This document shows positions 45,869 to 59,842 of a stretch of DNA of 64,000 nt, piece after piece. Origin of the DNA: Epiperipatus broadwayi (taxonomy: Eukaryota > Onychophora > Udeonychophora > Euonychophora > Peripatidae); contig JAQFVV010006311.1 in the NCBI GenBank assembly GCA_028023455.1, positions 3,501,490 through 3,565,489 of the forward strand, written 5' to 3'. The position numbers and the translations under genes were made by a program. The number at the start of each line of letters is the position of its first letter. Positions within the stretch are counted from its first letter, which is position 1. The notes beneath the pieces were generated by a model that made no database searches, was not told where the DNA came from, and worked only from the letters and a program-made list of their open reading frames with translations.

Positions 45869-45880
45869 ATATATATATAT

Positions 45881-46004
45881 TGTACTGGGCACAGACGACG
45901 TTACATTGGTTTTTTATTATTAAACATGAAAAAAATAAAAGTTCGCAAATAAAAACATCTTTTTTAAGAATTAAAAATTGAAAATTAATTCTATTTTAAA
46001 CTCG

Positions 46005-46041
<37 letters not shown>

Positions 46042-48128
46042 GCACAGATGAAAAAGATTATTAAAATAAAACTTTATTAAAAATAGAAAAGGGATTTTAA
46101 AAGCAAAAACTTAAAAAGATTTAAAGATAAAAATATATCTTTAAGTTTGGAAAACAAATTAATTAATGTTATCGAAAAATGGAAATGATTATTTTAATTA
46201 GTTAAATATAAACTAGCCCTTGGCATTTAAAATGTATAAGCAAAGGTCAGATAGGAGAGAAAAACAATGGAATCAGACCTCAGCAAAAGGACCATCACAT
46301 CGATGACGTAATGTCAATTGAATCCTTAAAATTAATATAAAAGGAAAAGTTTGGAAATTATTAGTTAGTCATTACAGGAGATGACAGATATGTGTTAAGT
46401 TGGAGAGGGTTGAGGAGAAGGGATTGAAAGACGCACTTTCAATTCCTTCAGTTGTTCAAAAAACAAAACATCGCTTTCCAATATTGCGGACCACTCTGAC
46501 ATCAAGTCTCGAAGAATACCATCAACCATAAAGGACCAATGGTTAACTGCACACCGATCTCCTTATGACTTCATGGGAATTAACACCTTCCATTACAAAA
46601 AAATCAGAGACTACGGACATTTTTCAAAACAGTAAGAAATATATAATTAATGAACATTTGAAAACATTAAGAACTCTAAAATATAAACTTTTTCCCAATA
46701 TTTAATTTATAGAAATAGAATCCTATCTGACCAACTTTATTTATTAATAAGTAATTTTAATTGGATATATTTCTTTTGTAAAATCATTTCCATTTATTTA
46801 TTTATTTATTTATTTATTGTTCTTTAAGTTTTATTTATGATTTTTGCTTTGCGATAAATTAAATTATATAAATGTTAAACTTAAGTCGGGCATGAATGGC
46901 TATATAGATTTGTAAAGTTATATTAGGGGAGGGTAATCTTAGGTTATTTGTTTCATAGTTGAATTAGGTCAATGGATTGGATATATTGGTGTAATTAGTA
47001 TATGTAGTATGAGGTTCGCTATGGGAAGAATTGCTGTATATGCCGCACAAAATCTTGTTGCCTATGGATGGGATTGTAAGTCATCTAAAAGGGCCGTGGT
47101 CCTTTCCTATGGAGTTTTTATTTTATTGTTCGTCTTGCCATACAGTTGTAATATTCCTGTATTGGACAAGATTCAATGTCTTCTCTAACTATACTGTTCA
47201 GATGTCCATTTCTGACAGTATAGTATATTGTGCTGTTGTATTTTCATGCTACATTGAATACATCAATGTATCAGATGGATTGACACCAGTTTGACTGTGA
47301 ACATTTGGCCTAAGGTTAAATAAGGATAGAATACTTTCTTTTCAAATGCAAATCTATGTAGCCTATTCATACTCGACACTTTAAATAAAAATGCATTAAA
47401 TTTAAGTTGGGTATAGACACTTGCATGGGTTCGTTACCGGTTAATTATGTTTTTGGTTTTCATATTTAATCAAAATGTATAGACATTCGGTAAATACTGA
47501 TACCTTATGGTGAGTATCTAAGATGTATTTATGTCAGATGTCTTTTAAGTTATTGGTGTCTTGAGGTGTCTTATGATGAACACCATTGGGTTTCTTATAA
47601 ATTTCCCTCTGCATTTCCATCAATGACTTTATATTTTGATCATTTATGTTTATTTTGAAATGTTTTTGACCATGTAATCTATGTAACCAATCTATACTCA
47701 ACATTAAAAACACATTTTATAAATCCATCTGTGCGAACTTATAAAATTTAAATTGTAAACTTATAAAAATTAAAATGTAAAATCAAATTCTAAAATCAAG
47801 TTAAAATTATAAAGTAAAAGTAATGTTAAAATGATTCAAAATTTATATGTGCGTTAATAAATGTTTGTGTGTATAATTACTGGCAGTGGCTTATTTTATT
47901 CTTTTTAAAAAAAAAAATTCTTAGATAAGAATTTATAAAATATAAATCTCTGCTATTCCAATGAGCTAGTGACAATGGGCTAACGACCAGATATCAAAAT
48001 ATATAAATAAAATCTTTTTTTTGAACTTACGTATCTGCCTAGTATATAAATTTTTCTAGGTTCAAATGTCTAGATGGCGCCCTTGTAGTGCAAATTACAC
48101 TAAGTCTCACTTTCTCCAGATCGTTATA
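45881..48128 (+). repeat. 5' LTR, 2248 bp
   Basis: Carries TATAAAAGG (46336-46344) with a TCATTA initiator candidate at about 46369, an internal (AT)n at 46008-46035, and near its end the hairpin-forming CTAGGTTCAAATGTCTAG. The open frame at 47031-47294 is not preserved in the other copies. Confidence 0.75.
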
Positions 48129-48836
48129 ACTGGCGACCCAACTTGGGCTGATCTTTAATAAAACCACCAGTACTCTGAGCAAATTTTTTCAAAATGAAAT
48201 ATTCTTATCTATTTACATAAAGCTGTATACGTTAAATCTTATTAAAGCACTGCCAGAAAGAAATTGCACATATATTAAACACGAGAAAGTATAAATAATT
48301 TTAAACTGTACTTTGTTAAAAAGAGAAAGTCAAAAGGTTGCAATTAATATGTTTTTTTTGTTAATATATATTATGCTTTAAAGTGTATAGGTGCGCACAG
48401 CCATGTAAGTTTATGATCATAAATGTGGTACCTTACAAAGAGTACTGTTTGGGAATTTACTTCAGTGTAATCCTATGTAAGCATTTCAGTCAGTCATAAA
48501 TAAGTTGGTGGTATTTATAATTGTGCTGCAAATATACATGTTTAAACCCATTATTTCTTAAAACATATTTACCTCAGTGCAACCTTCTTAAATAAATAAT
48601 TTAAATAACTTGCTTGTCATGCCATATGTAACAATAAAATGTATAAAAAAATAGAACTCTTGTGGGGAGGAGATGTAAACATGGATGGTCCTTAGGAAAA
48701 TGATAGCAAACATTTTTTTTTGTATATAGTCTTTATACTAACCGAATGTTTTGTAAATTTTGTTAATCGTGTACCGTAATTACTAACCCTAAGTAAAATA
48801 TTTTTTTGTTCATTTTTTTAAGCAAGTTTACTGATA
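48129..48836 (+). other. Internal region of the giant-LTR element, non-coding
   Basis: Begins ACTGGCGACCCAACTTGGGC (primer-binding-site candidate from 48131). It has stops in all frames and no gag, protease or RT motif. The sequence before the right LTR is T-rich rather than purine-rich. Confidence 0.65.
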
Positions 48837-48960
48837 TGTAATGGGCACAGATGACATTACATTGTTTTTTTATTAGTAAACATGAAAAAAACAAAAGTTT
48901 GCAAATAAAAACATCTTTTTAAGAATTAAAAATTGAAAATTAAATCTATCTTAAACTCGT

Positions 48961-49056
<96 letters not shown>

Positions 49057-51095
49057 CGCACAGATGAAAAAAGATTATTAAAATAAAACTTTATTAAAAA
49101 TAGAAAAAGGATTTTAAAAGCAATAACTTAAAAGATTTAAAGATAAAAATATATCTTTAAGTTTGGAAAACAAATTAATTAATGTTATCAAAAAATGGAA
49201 ATGATTATTTTAATTAGTTAAATATAAACTAGCCCTTGGGCATTTAAAATGTATAAGCAAAGGTCAGATAGGAGAGAAAAACAATGGAATTGGACCTCAG
49301 TGAAATGACCATCACATCGATGATGTAATATCAATTGAATCCTTAAAATTAATATAAAAGGAAAAGTTTGGAAATTATTAGGAGATGACAGATATGTGTT
49401 AAGTTGGAGAGGGTTGCAGGAGAAGGATTGAAAGACACACTTTCAATTCCTTCAGTTGTTCAAAAAAACAAAACATCATTGTCCAATATTGCAGACCACA
49501 GGACATCAAGGTCTGAAGAATACTATCAACCATAAACGACCAACGGTTAACTGCATACTGATCTCCTTATGACTTCGTGGGAATTAACATCTTCCATTAC
49601 AAAAAAATCAGACTATGGAAATTTTTCAAAACAGTAAGAAATATATAATTAATGAACATTTGAAAACATTAAGAACTCTAAAATATAAACTTTTTCCCAA
49701 TATTTAATTTATAGAAATAGAATTTTATCTGACTAACTTTACTTATTAATAAGTAATCTTAATTGGATGTATTTCTTTTTTGTAAAATAATTTCCATTTA
49801 TTTATTTAATTTGTTCTTTAAGTTTTATTTATGATTTTTGTTTTCGATAAATTAAATTAAATAAAAGTTAAACTTAAGTCAGGCATGAATGGCTATATAG
49901 ATTTGTAAAGTTATATTACGGAGGGTAATCTTAGGTTATTTGTTTCATAGTTGAATTAGGTCAATTAGTAGATGCAGTATGAGGTTCGCTTTTGGCAGAA
50001 TCGCTGTATATGCCGCATAAAATCTTGTTGCCTATGGATGGAATTGTAAAGTATGCAAAAAGGGCCATGGTCCCTTCCTATGGAGTTTTTATTTTACTGT
50101 TCTTCTTGCCATACAGATGTAATATTCCTGTATTGGACAAGAGTTAATGTCTTCTCTAACTACACTGTTCCATGTCCATTCTTGACAGTATAGTATATTG
50201 TGCTGTTGTATTTTCATGCTACATTGAATACATCAATGTATCAGATGGATTGACACCAGTTTGACTGCGAACTTTTGTCCTAAGGTTAAATAAGGATAGA
50301 ATATTTTCTTTTCAAATGCAAATCTATGTAGTCTATTCATACTCGACACTCTAAATAAAAATGCATTAAATTTAAGTTGGGTGTAGATGCTTGCATGTGT
50401 TCATTACTGGTTAATTATGTTTTTGGTTTTCATATTTAATCAAAATGTATAGACATTCAGTAAATACTGATACCTTATGGTGAGTATCTAAGATGTATTT
50501 ATGTCGGATGTCTTTTAAGTTATTGGTGTCTTGCGCATCTTATGATGAATGCCATTGGGTTTTTTATAAATTCCCTCTGCATTTCCATCAATGACTTTAT
50601 ATTTTGATCATTTATGTTTATTTTGAAATGTTTTTGACCATGTAATCTATGTAACCGGTCTATACTCAACATTAAAAACACATTTTATAAATCCATCTGT
50701 GTGAACTTATAAAATTTAAATTGTAAACGTATAAAAATTAAAATGTAAAATCAAATTCTAAAATCAAGTTAAAATTATAAAGTAAAAGTAATATTAAAAT
50801 GATTCAAAATTTATATGTGCATTAATAAATGTTTGTGTGCATAATTACTGGCAGTGGCTTATTTTATTCTTTAAAAAAAAAAAATTCTTAGATAATAATT
50901 TATAAAATATAAATCTCTGCTATTCCAATGAGCTAGTGACAATGGGCTAATGACCGGATATCAAAATATATAAATAAAATATTTTTTTGAACTTACGTGT
51001 CTGCCTACTATATAAATTTTTCTAGGTTCAAATGCCTAGATGGCGCCCTTGTAGTGCAGATTACGTTAAGTCTCACTATTCTCCGGATAGTTATA
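48837..51095 (+). repeat. 3' LTR, 2259 bp
   Basis: Matches the 5' LTR with scattered changes, an (AT)n tract expanded to about 92 bp (48962-49053), and a 13-bp deletion just downstream of TATAAAAGG (49353-49361) that removes the initiator region. Confidence 0.75.
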
Positions 51096-53092
<1,997 letters not shown>

Positions 53093-55940
53093 ATAAAAAA
53101 AATATATTTTACTTTTTATTTATTTGAAAATATAATATTTTATATTTTATTCATACTTTAGTCTGGAAAACACATTTTATATTTTTAGAGAGAGAAATTT
53201 TTTTTAATTAATTGATGACATTTGAAAACTGATAAATACCCTGTTAGACATGCTACATATTTCTCTCTCTTTCTATTTTTTTTTTTTTTTAAATAAAAAC
53301 AAAATAATCAAATAAATGAAATAAAAAATTACTGAAGAGAGAGAAAAATATTATTTACTTATTTTATTTTTTTATTTTTCTTTTACAAGTATATTTAATA
53401 AACATTAAAAACCCATATTATTATTAATATTATTTAAAATGTATTGAGTTTTTACATGATCACAAATTGTATTTAAATTTTTTACTAAGTTTAATAATTG
53501 TAATCTAGCTAAATTTTTATTTAATAATTACAAGAAAAAATAATTCTTCTCAATATATATTTAATTTTTAATAATGTGCTGGATAATGTTTTTTTGATTC
53601 ACTTTAATTTAAAGAAGTATATGAATGTATTTAAAAAAAATATTTTATAAAATTTATATTTGAATTACAAAAAAAAAATATTTTCTTGCTTTTGTATAGT
53701 AATTAATTAGATGAAATTTTATTCAACAAAAATTTTCAGCTGAATTTAACTTATTTAGAAATGTTTTGCTTGCAATATTTTCCCACCTTACTGTGAAAAT
53801 GTAATCATTTCTTTTGTATTTTTTTTAAGTTAGACAAATAGATAAATAGATTGATTATAGCTATGTAAAGATATAGATAATGGAAAGGTAAATAGCAGGT
53901 AGAATGGTAGACAGTTTCCCCTTCCCCTCATTTCTTTAATTTAATGAATAATAAAGTTTATTATACATTAATTTTTCTAGTGTTTCCTCTTTTTGTAGTG
54001 AAGGTAACTCTTAAGGTTTAATTAAATATCTGTTTCTCATAAATATATTCCACATATAAAAAAAAAGCACACATTATTATTCTGATCAAAAATTTTCTTA
54101 ATAAATTAACACTATAAATTATTAAGCTTTTGTAATAATTAAACATTTCTACTTTACTAATCATTTTCTGCATATACATATTGTTAAAATTGTTTCAGAA
54201 TACATATTCACAGACTTGTTCATGGAGTGATAATGCTAGAGAACAAATATGGTGAATTATAGCAACTTTAATAAGATAGGTTGTGGTTGATAAAACATAT
54301 CTAGTCTTAATATTTACTTTGCTTGTTTTAAATTAATATTGCAATTAATAATGTTCAAAATATATTTAAAATTATATATTGTTGGGGGATATAAGTGGTC
54401 TTTCCTTATTCACTTCAAACTTTTAGAAAACTTCTATAAATCACTTGAATATATATTAAAACAGATAATGAAATACCTATTTCAAGATCATTTATAGGGT
54501 CTTACATATAAGGGGAGATATGATAACAGTAATTTTGAATCTGTATAATGTAGAGTAGTATTGTAATTTTTTATTAAAGTTATTATTAGGAACAATATTT
54601 TATAATAAATTTTTAAAAATTGGAATAGTGAAGGATTTAAAGTTTTTTTAAAAAAACTAAATAATAATATTTTTAATATAGTATAAAAGAATGTAACTAG
54701 TTGTTGTTAATAGATAATGAAAGATTTATAATTAGAGAAAAATGTACTTAAAATGTATGTATTATATAGGATATATGAACACAAACTTTTACATGGCCCA
54801 CCACTCACCATTCTATCTCATAACACTGATACACTTGAACACATATATGTCGAAAAGATAAATAATCACCAGTATACATAAGATTTGTGTTGTTATGTGT
54901 GTTTACTTCAAAAACAACATAATTATGTAGATTTAAAATATAAATAAAGCAATATTTAATAAAATATTTACATTTTGGTTTATATTTAAAAAATAAGGAG
55001 ATTAAAGAGATTAAGATTGATTTGAATTTTAAATTTTCTTTATTTGTATGTGGAAATAAAGTACAAACAAGTCATTATTAGATAGATATAATATAGTTTA
55101 CTTCAAATTAAAAATATAATCAATTAGGTAATGCAATTAAGGTATCTAATATTATCTAAAACAAAAACTGTTCTTTAGGTTATGAGAAACAGAGGTCAAT
55201 CAAGTCAGGGTTTCTTTAGAAACTCTCTTATTTTTCTCAGTTCTTTTCCTCTTCACTTTTAACTCTCTTAGCTATTTACTCCTACTTCTTAAGTTTAATT
55301 CTTATGGAAGCTCTCTGAACCTGGATAATGTTTGTTGGCTAAGGAGGAGAAAAAGTGCTAACTGTCTGGAAACTGACATGAATCCAATATTTATTAACTT
55401 TGAAATGCTACTTAAAAAGGTATTCCAATTTACAATGCAACTAATAAAATTTGATGATAAACCAGAAAACACAATTTGCATTAAGCAAACTAGTATGCCA
55501 GAGAAAGAAAATTTTATCCTGTAAAGAAAATAAATAATAGGAAAAATAAATTAAATACATGTGCATGTATTACAGTCTAGTAATGACAGCATTCTGAAAA
55601 ATGATTTAATAGTAGTTTGTTGTTAAAAAAAGAAATTACACGTTAATCATAAAAATATTGCATTTAATAATATTACATGAATGCACATACACACATATGA
55701 ATATATATATATAGCTCTTTCCTTTAATAAAAACTGCAATAAAAAGCTATTATAAATTAATGAAAAAACTTGTTTAGTCTTACAGATTGTCAGCTAGTAG
55801 CAATTGATAATTTCATCGAAACAACAAAGGTTAAAAGTTATTTTTATTTACATGAATATTGTCTGCTCATTTTTCTTCTTTATTAAAATAACAATCCATG
55901 AAAATATTTAATTCAACATATATATAATATGATATATAAT
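53093..55940. other. AT-rich sequence without recognised features
   Basis: Poly-A/T tracts and short AT repeats only. No gene, RNA or transposon end recognised. Confidence 0.5.
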
Positions 55941-56221
55941 ATAATATGGATGGGCTGCTCACCAACATGCATTAGCCAGCGTGGTGAGTTTATTGGCTTT
56001 TTACCTCTGAGTTTAAGATCAAGAAACACCATGGTCTTTCTTCTCAGTGCCTGATAAGGCAAAATGAATGTTTGTGTAAATGATAAATATTTTTCCAATA
56101 CATATATACAATTATGACAGACAAAAATAAAGCATGGCCCTTATTCCCAGGAGGCTGTAAAGTCACCAACCAAGGCAGCGGTTGATGGCCGAAGGCGGAG
56201 GGTGCTAAGAATCCCCTGATT

Positions 56222-56473
56222 GTGGACCCAGGCTGCCATTTGATGACGACTTTTTATTTAGGTACTTACAACTGCAGATCACTTTCAAGTGAAGGAAGAT
56301 TGCAAGAATTAGAAGAAGAATTGTCTTATATTAAATGGGACATTATTGGACTTTGTGAAGTTAGAAGAAAAGGTGAAGAATCAATTGATTTAAAAAGTGG
56401 ACATATACTCTATTATAAAGGCACACATATTGGAAATACAAGTGGAGTAGGATTCATTATAAATAAAAAGTGA
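56222..56473 (+). pseudogene. RTE ORF, endonuclease N-terminus up to an in-frame TGA
   Basis: Reads LGTYNCRSLSSEGRLQELEE (the asparagine-bearing first motif of AP-type endonucleases), DIIGLCEVRRKG (the catalytic glutamate motif) and SGVGFIINK. A TGA at 56471-56473 interrupts it, and the same frame continues immediately in the next segment, so a single nonsense mutation split the ORF. The ATG at 56222 is plausible but the family start may lie slightly downstream at MTTFYLGTYN. Confidence 0.8.
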
Positions 56474-58521
56474 AAGAACAATATTGTGGAGATTGATGGT
56501 GTATCGGACAGAGTTGCAAGATTAGTTATACAACTTAATAGCAGATACCAAATGCAGATAATTCAGGTTTATGCCCCAACAAGTTCTCATAGTGATGAAG
56601 TAGTAGAAGATTTTTATATGGATGTACAAAAGGCTTTTGATCAGAGTAAACAACATTTTAAAATTGTTATGGGAGACTTTAATGCTAGAATTGGTAGACA
56701 AATGAAAGATGAAATTGCTGTAGGTAATTTTGGTTATGGTAATAGAAATGAGAGAGGACATAGACTTGTGGAGTTTGCAGAAAAAGAAAAACTTTATATT
56801 ATGAATTCATTTTTTAAGAAAAATGTTAAAAGGAAATGGACATGGAAGCATCCAAATGAAGGTACAGCAGAATTGGTTTATATTTTGACTAACAGGAAAT
56901 ACATATTTCAAGATTGTAATGTTCTTAATAAATTTAACACAGGAAGTGATCATCGATTAGTAAGGTGTAAGTTATGTGTTAATGTAAAACTAGAGAGACA
57001 AAAATTATTGAGAAAAACAATATTTACAGTTGATGTTCCTAATCTTCAGAAACATTCTAATGAATTTAAATTAGAACTTACAAATAGGTTTCAAGTGTTA
57101 GCAGATTTTGAACATGATTCAGATTTGAATGAAATTAATATGAAAATAACTGATACACTTTTAAAAACTGCAACAAAGATAGCTGGTAGAAAAAAGCAGC
57201 AATTGACTAATAAAATTTCTACTGAGACTAGAGAATTTATGAAGAAAAGAAGGAATATGAAGATATACAAAAATGATGTATTAAAAAGAATTGAATATCT
57301 CGAATTTTGTAAAATGGTACGGAAAAAAGTTGAAAATGATATAAGAAAGTATAACTGTGAAATAGCAAGGAAAGCTGTAGAAGAAAATAAAAGTCTCAAG
57401 AATGTTAAACAACATTTTGGTATTGGTAAGAAATTTATATCTGCAATACGAAAAAAAGATGGAATTATTACTAAAAAGAGAGATGACATCATGAAATTGA
57501 TAGAAGATTTTTATCAAGAATTATATAGTAATAAAGAACAAGTACCTCCTATATCTATTACATCTTCTGAATTGCCCAGAATTTTAAATGAAGAAGTGAG
57601 ACATGCAATTAAATGTATGAAGAAAGGAAAGGCTCCAGGAAATGATGGAATTATAATTGATATATTAAAAGAAGGAAGTGAAGAATTAGAAACAATTTTA
57701 GCAAAGTTATATACCAAATGTCTAAATGATAAAGATGTACTGGAAGATTGGAAGAATGCAGTAATAATATTAATATTTAAAAAAGGTGATAAAGAAGATA
57801 TTAGAAATTACAGACCTGTCAGCCTTTTATCAGTTTTATATAAAATTTTTACCAAGATAATTACAACTCGTCTACAGAGAACTTTGGATTTCCACCAACC
57901 AAGAGAACAAGCTGAATTTAAAAGTGGTTTTAGTACAATAGATCATATCCAGGTATTGAGAGAAGTCATAGAAAGGACAAATGAATATGAGTTGTCATTA
58001 TGTTTTGGATTTGTAGATTATGAAAAGGCATTTGATTCTATAAACATTTCTTCTGTGATTAAAGCATTGGATCATCAAGGTATAGATCCAGGATATTGTC
58101 ATATTTTAAAGAATATTTATAAAAATGCAACAGCAACAATTAGATTACATAATGATACTGGAAAAATCTACATTGAGAAAGGTGTAAGGCAAGGTGACTC
58201 CATATCTCCAAAACTTTTTACAGCAGTGCTGCAAGAAGTATTTTGTGGATTAAAATGGGAAACTAAAGGAATGAAAGTAAATGGAGAGTATTTAAGTCAT
58301 TTAGATTTTGCAGATGATGTAGTTGTTTTTGCAAATAATGCTTCAGAGCTGCAGGAAATGTTGCAGGAGTTAGCATATGAAAGTAGAAAAGTAGGACTAA
58401 AGATAAATGTTAAAAAGACTAAAGTAATGTTTAATCATTTTGCTCAAAATATGAAAATAAAGATTGATTATGAAGAATTAGAAGAAGTTAACAGTTACAA
58501 ATACCTAGGTCAGATTATTAA
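56474..58521 (+). CDS. RTE endonuclease remainder and reverse transcriptase
   Basis: The same frame as the upstream segment is open through 58561. The endonuclease continues with IIQVYAPTSSHSDE, FKIVMGDFNARIG (catalytic aspartate/asparagine) and NTGSDHRLV (terminal SDH). A basic linker (IAGRKKQQLTNKISTETREF) follows. RT motifs are KGKAPGNDGI, NYRPVSLLSVLYKIFTKII (fingers), FGFVDYEKAFDSINI (motif A, catalytic D), KGVRQGDSISPKLF (motif B) and LDFADDVVVFA (FADD box, 58307-58318). It is cut after YLGQII by the TTAA insertion, and codons beyond 58521 belong to the insert. The product would nick target DNA and copy its own RNA in the nucleus. All catalytic residues named are present, but the upstream stop and the insertion disable it. 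The GTG at 56486 is not a start. Confidence 0.9.
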
Positions 58522-59273
58522 TCTTTTAACCGCTAATTATATTATTGGTTGTATGAGGTAAAAATAAAATCTTTTAATTGGCCAACTCACAAACTGAAGA
58601 CAAAGCCTATTGTTAAAACATATTCGCCTATAATATTAAATTCAACTCAGATACGTTTATAAAAAGTATATTATTAATTTTTCAGGTTATGAAGAAAACG
58701 AAAGTTCTTTCAAAAATAAATTGCTATTTATTTATTCTAAAATATTCAATTTCGGCAACATAAAAGCTATAATATAAACAAAAAGATCGACTTTTACATT
58801 ATAGAAAAGTAAATATTTCTTTTTACTACAGCTTCAATATTTTTACAAAAATCTTCGATATTTTTCGAAAATAATTTTGTTTTTTTAGTTTATTTTTTAA
58901 AAATTATTTTTAATTTGTCAAATTATCCTTTTTTTAATACTTAAATCACATTCGAAATGAAAATCTCAGCGTTTATCTTTATTTTCTTTGATCAGGCGGT
59001 TTCTTTGTTTTTTCCAGCCAATCAGAATGTCTTTGTCAGCTGAGAACTGGCTGAGAGCCAATCACCAATAAGCTTCTTTCTTTGTTTAGCTTTAAATGCA
59101 GTTTTTTTTTATTTTTTACTTGTAAAAGAATTCGGAAGAGGGCACCATCTTATAGAGCTTTTAAAAACCTATTTAAAAACATATTGAACGAATATTTTTG
59201 TATAAAAACTCGCAGAGTTAGAGTGATGTCAGATGTCTACGAGGAGCCTCGTAAGAGGCGGGAAAAGGGTTAA
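58518..59273. mobile_element. piggyBac-type MITE (748 bp) with TTAA target-site duplication, nested in the RTE
   Basis: TTAA at 58518-58521 and 59270-59273 flank 748 bp. Joining across one TTAA restores the RTE reading frame precisely (YLGQIIN before, TDGNIMEEI after), which proves an insertion. The ends are imperfect inverted repeats: TCTTTTAACCGC on the left and CCCTTTTCCCGC (read inward) on the right, with further TAyGAGG subterminal copies and a 7-bp hairpin (TACGAGG/CCTCGTA, 59238-59253). TTAA duplication and CCC-type termini are hallmarks of piggyBac elements. No transposase is encoded. The interior holds three CCAAT boxes (59028-59069). Confidence 0.85.
59028..59069 (+). promoter_or_regulatory. 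Cluster of three CCAAT boxes inside the MITE
   Basis: CCAAT at 59028-59032, 59058-59062 and 59065-59069, with a fourth in reverse (ATTGG, 58577-58581). They may be promoter remains of the parent piggyBac transposase gene. No TATA box is placed with confidence. Confidence 0.4.
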
Positions 59274-59823
59274 TACAGATGGAAACATAATGGAGGAAAT
59301 TAATCATAGAATTAAACTTGGTTGGAGTGCTTTTGGTAGAAATAACTTGATACTAAAAGGAAATATGCCTATGTGCTTGAAAAGAATGGTTTTTAACAAA
59401 TGTGTTTTACCAGTTCTTACTTATGGATCTGAGACTTGGACACTTAATAGAAGAGCAATACAGAGACTTCAGACCACTCAAAGGAGTATGGAGAGATGTA
59501 TGTTGGGAGTAACAAGAAGAGATTGAAAACGCAATGTATGGGTAAGACAACAAACAGGTGTTACTGACCTTATTGAAAAAATTAAAAGATTGAAATGGAG
59601 TTGGGCTGGACATATTGCTAGAAGAAATGATAACAGATAGACAATTGAAATTTTAAACTGGATTCCAAAAGATTGTAAAAGACCCAGAAAGAGACCACAT
59701 GTGAGATGGATGGATGAAATAAGAAAATGTGCAGGGGTGTTGTGGAAAAGAGAAGCTAAAGATCGGAGAAGATGGATTAAACTTGGAGAGACCTTCATCC
59801 TGCAGTGGATTGATAATGGTTGA
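59274..59823 (+). pseudogene. RTE ORF C-terminal part, two in-frame stops
   Basis: Continues the RTE frame after the MITE: TDGNIMEEINHRIKLGWSAF, KCVLPVLTYGSETWTL and RLQTTQRSMERCMLGVTRRD, then TGA (59524-59526), then RNVWVRQQTGVTDLIEKIKR, WSWAGHIARRNDN, TAG (59638-59640), and RPHVRWMDEIRK to the terminal TGA at 59821. These are the conserved thumb and C-terminal blocks of RTE elements (TYGSETW, WaGHiaR, RpxxRWxDxI). The open piece starting upstream at 59233 includes MITE sequence and is not a natural start. Confidence 0.85.
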
Positions 59824-59842
59824 TGATGATGATGATAATATG

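Larger units (their letters stand above)
45881..51095 (+). mobile_element. Non-autonomous LTR element: 2.25-kb LTRs around a 0.7-kb non-coding interior
   Basis: Two closely similar repeats, 45881-48128 and 48837-51095, begin TGTAmTGGGCACAGAyGAC and end ...GTTATA. A primer-binding-site candidate, TGGCGACCCAACTTGGGC, begins two bases after the left repeat at 48131, giving plus orientation. The 708-bp interior has no open frame of note. (AT)n borders both outer ends. LTRs three times longer than the interior and complete absence of gag and pol place it with LARD/TRIM-like non-autonomous elements. The polypurine tract before the right LTR is poor, which weakens the assignment slightly. A tandem duplication of a non-LTR repeat is the alternative. 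Confidence 0.75.
55941..59842 (+). mobile_element. RTE-type non-LTR retrotransposon, nearly full length, interrupted by a MITE
   Basis: ATAATATG at 55941-55948 and 59835-59842 is a likely 8-bp TSD around 55949-59834. The 5' UTR (55949-56221) is GC-richer than its flanks. One ORF follows with endonuclease then reverse transcriptase, and the element ends in (TGA)n directly after the ORF stop at 59821-59823, a short simple-repeat tail typical of RTE elements. Removing the 748-bp insert and one TTAA copy (58518-59269) leaves about 3.1 kb, a normal RTE length. In-frame stops at 56471, 59524 and 59638 make it defective. Fragments of the same family lie at 24892-25588 and 62326-63310. The TSD is short and AT-rich, so it is the least certain part. 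Confidence 0.85.

Noticed and set aside
48040-48100. tRNA-like GGTTCAAAT near the LTR ends
   Set aside because: It is part of a short LTR hairpin; no tRNA fold.
56522-57717. Several minus-strand frames over the RTE ORF
   Set aside because: Antisense shadows of the long RTE frame.
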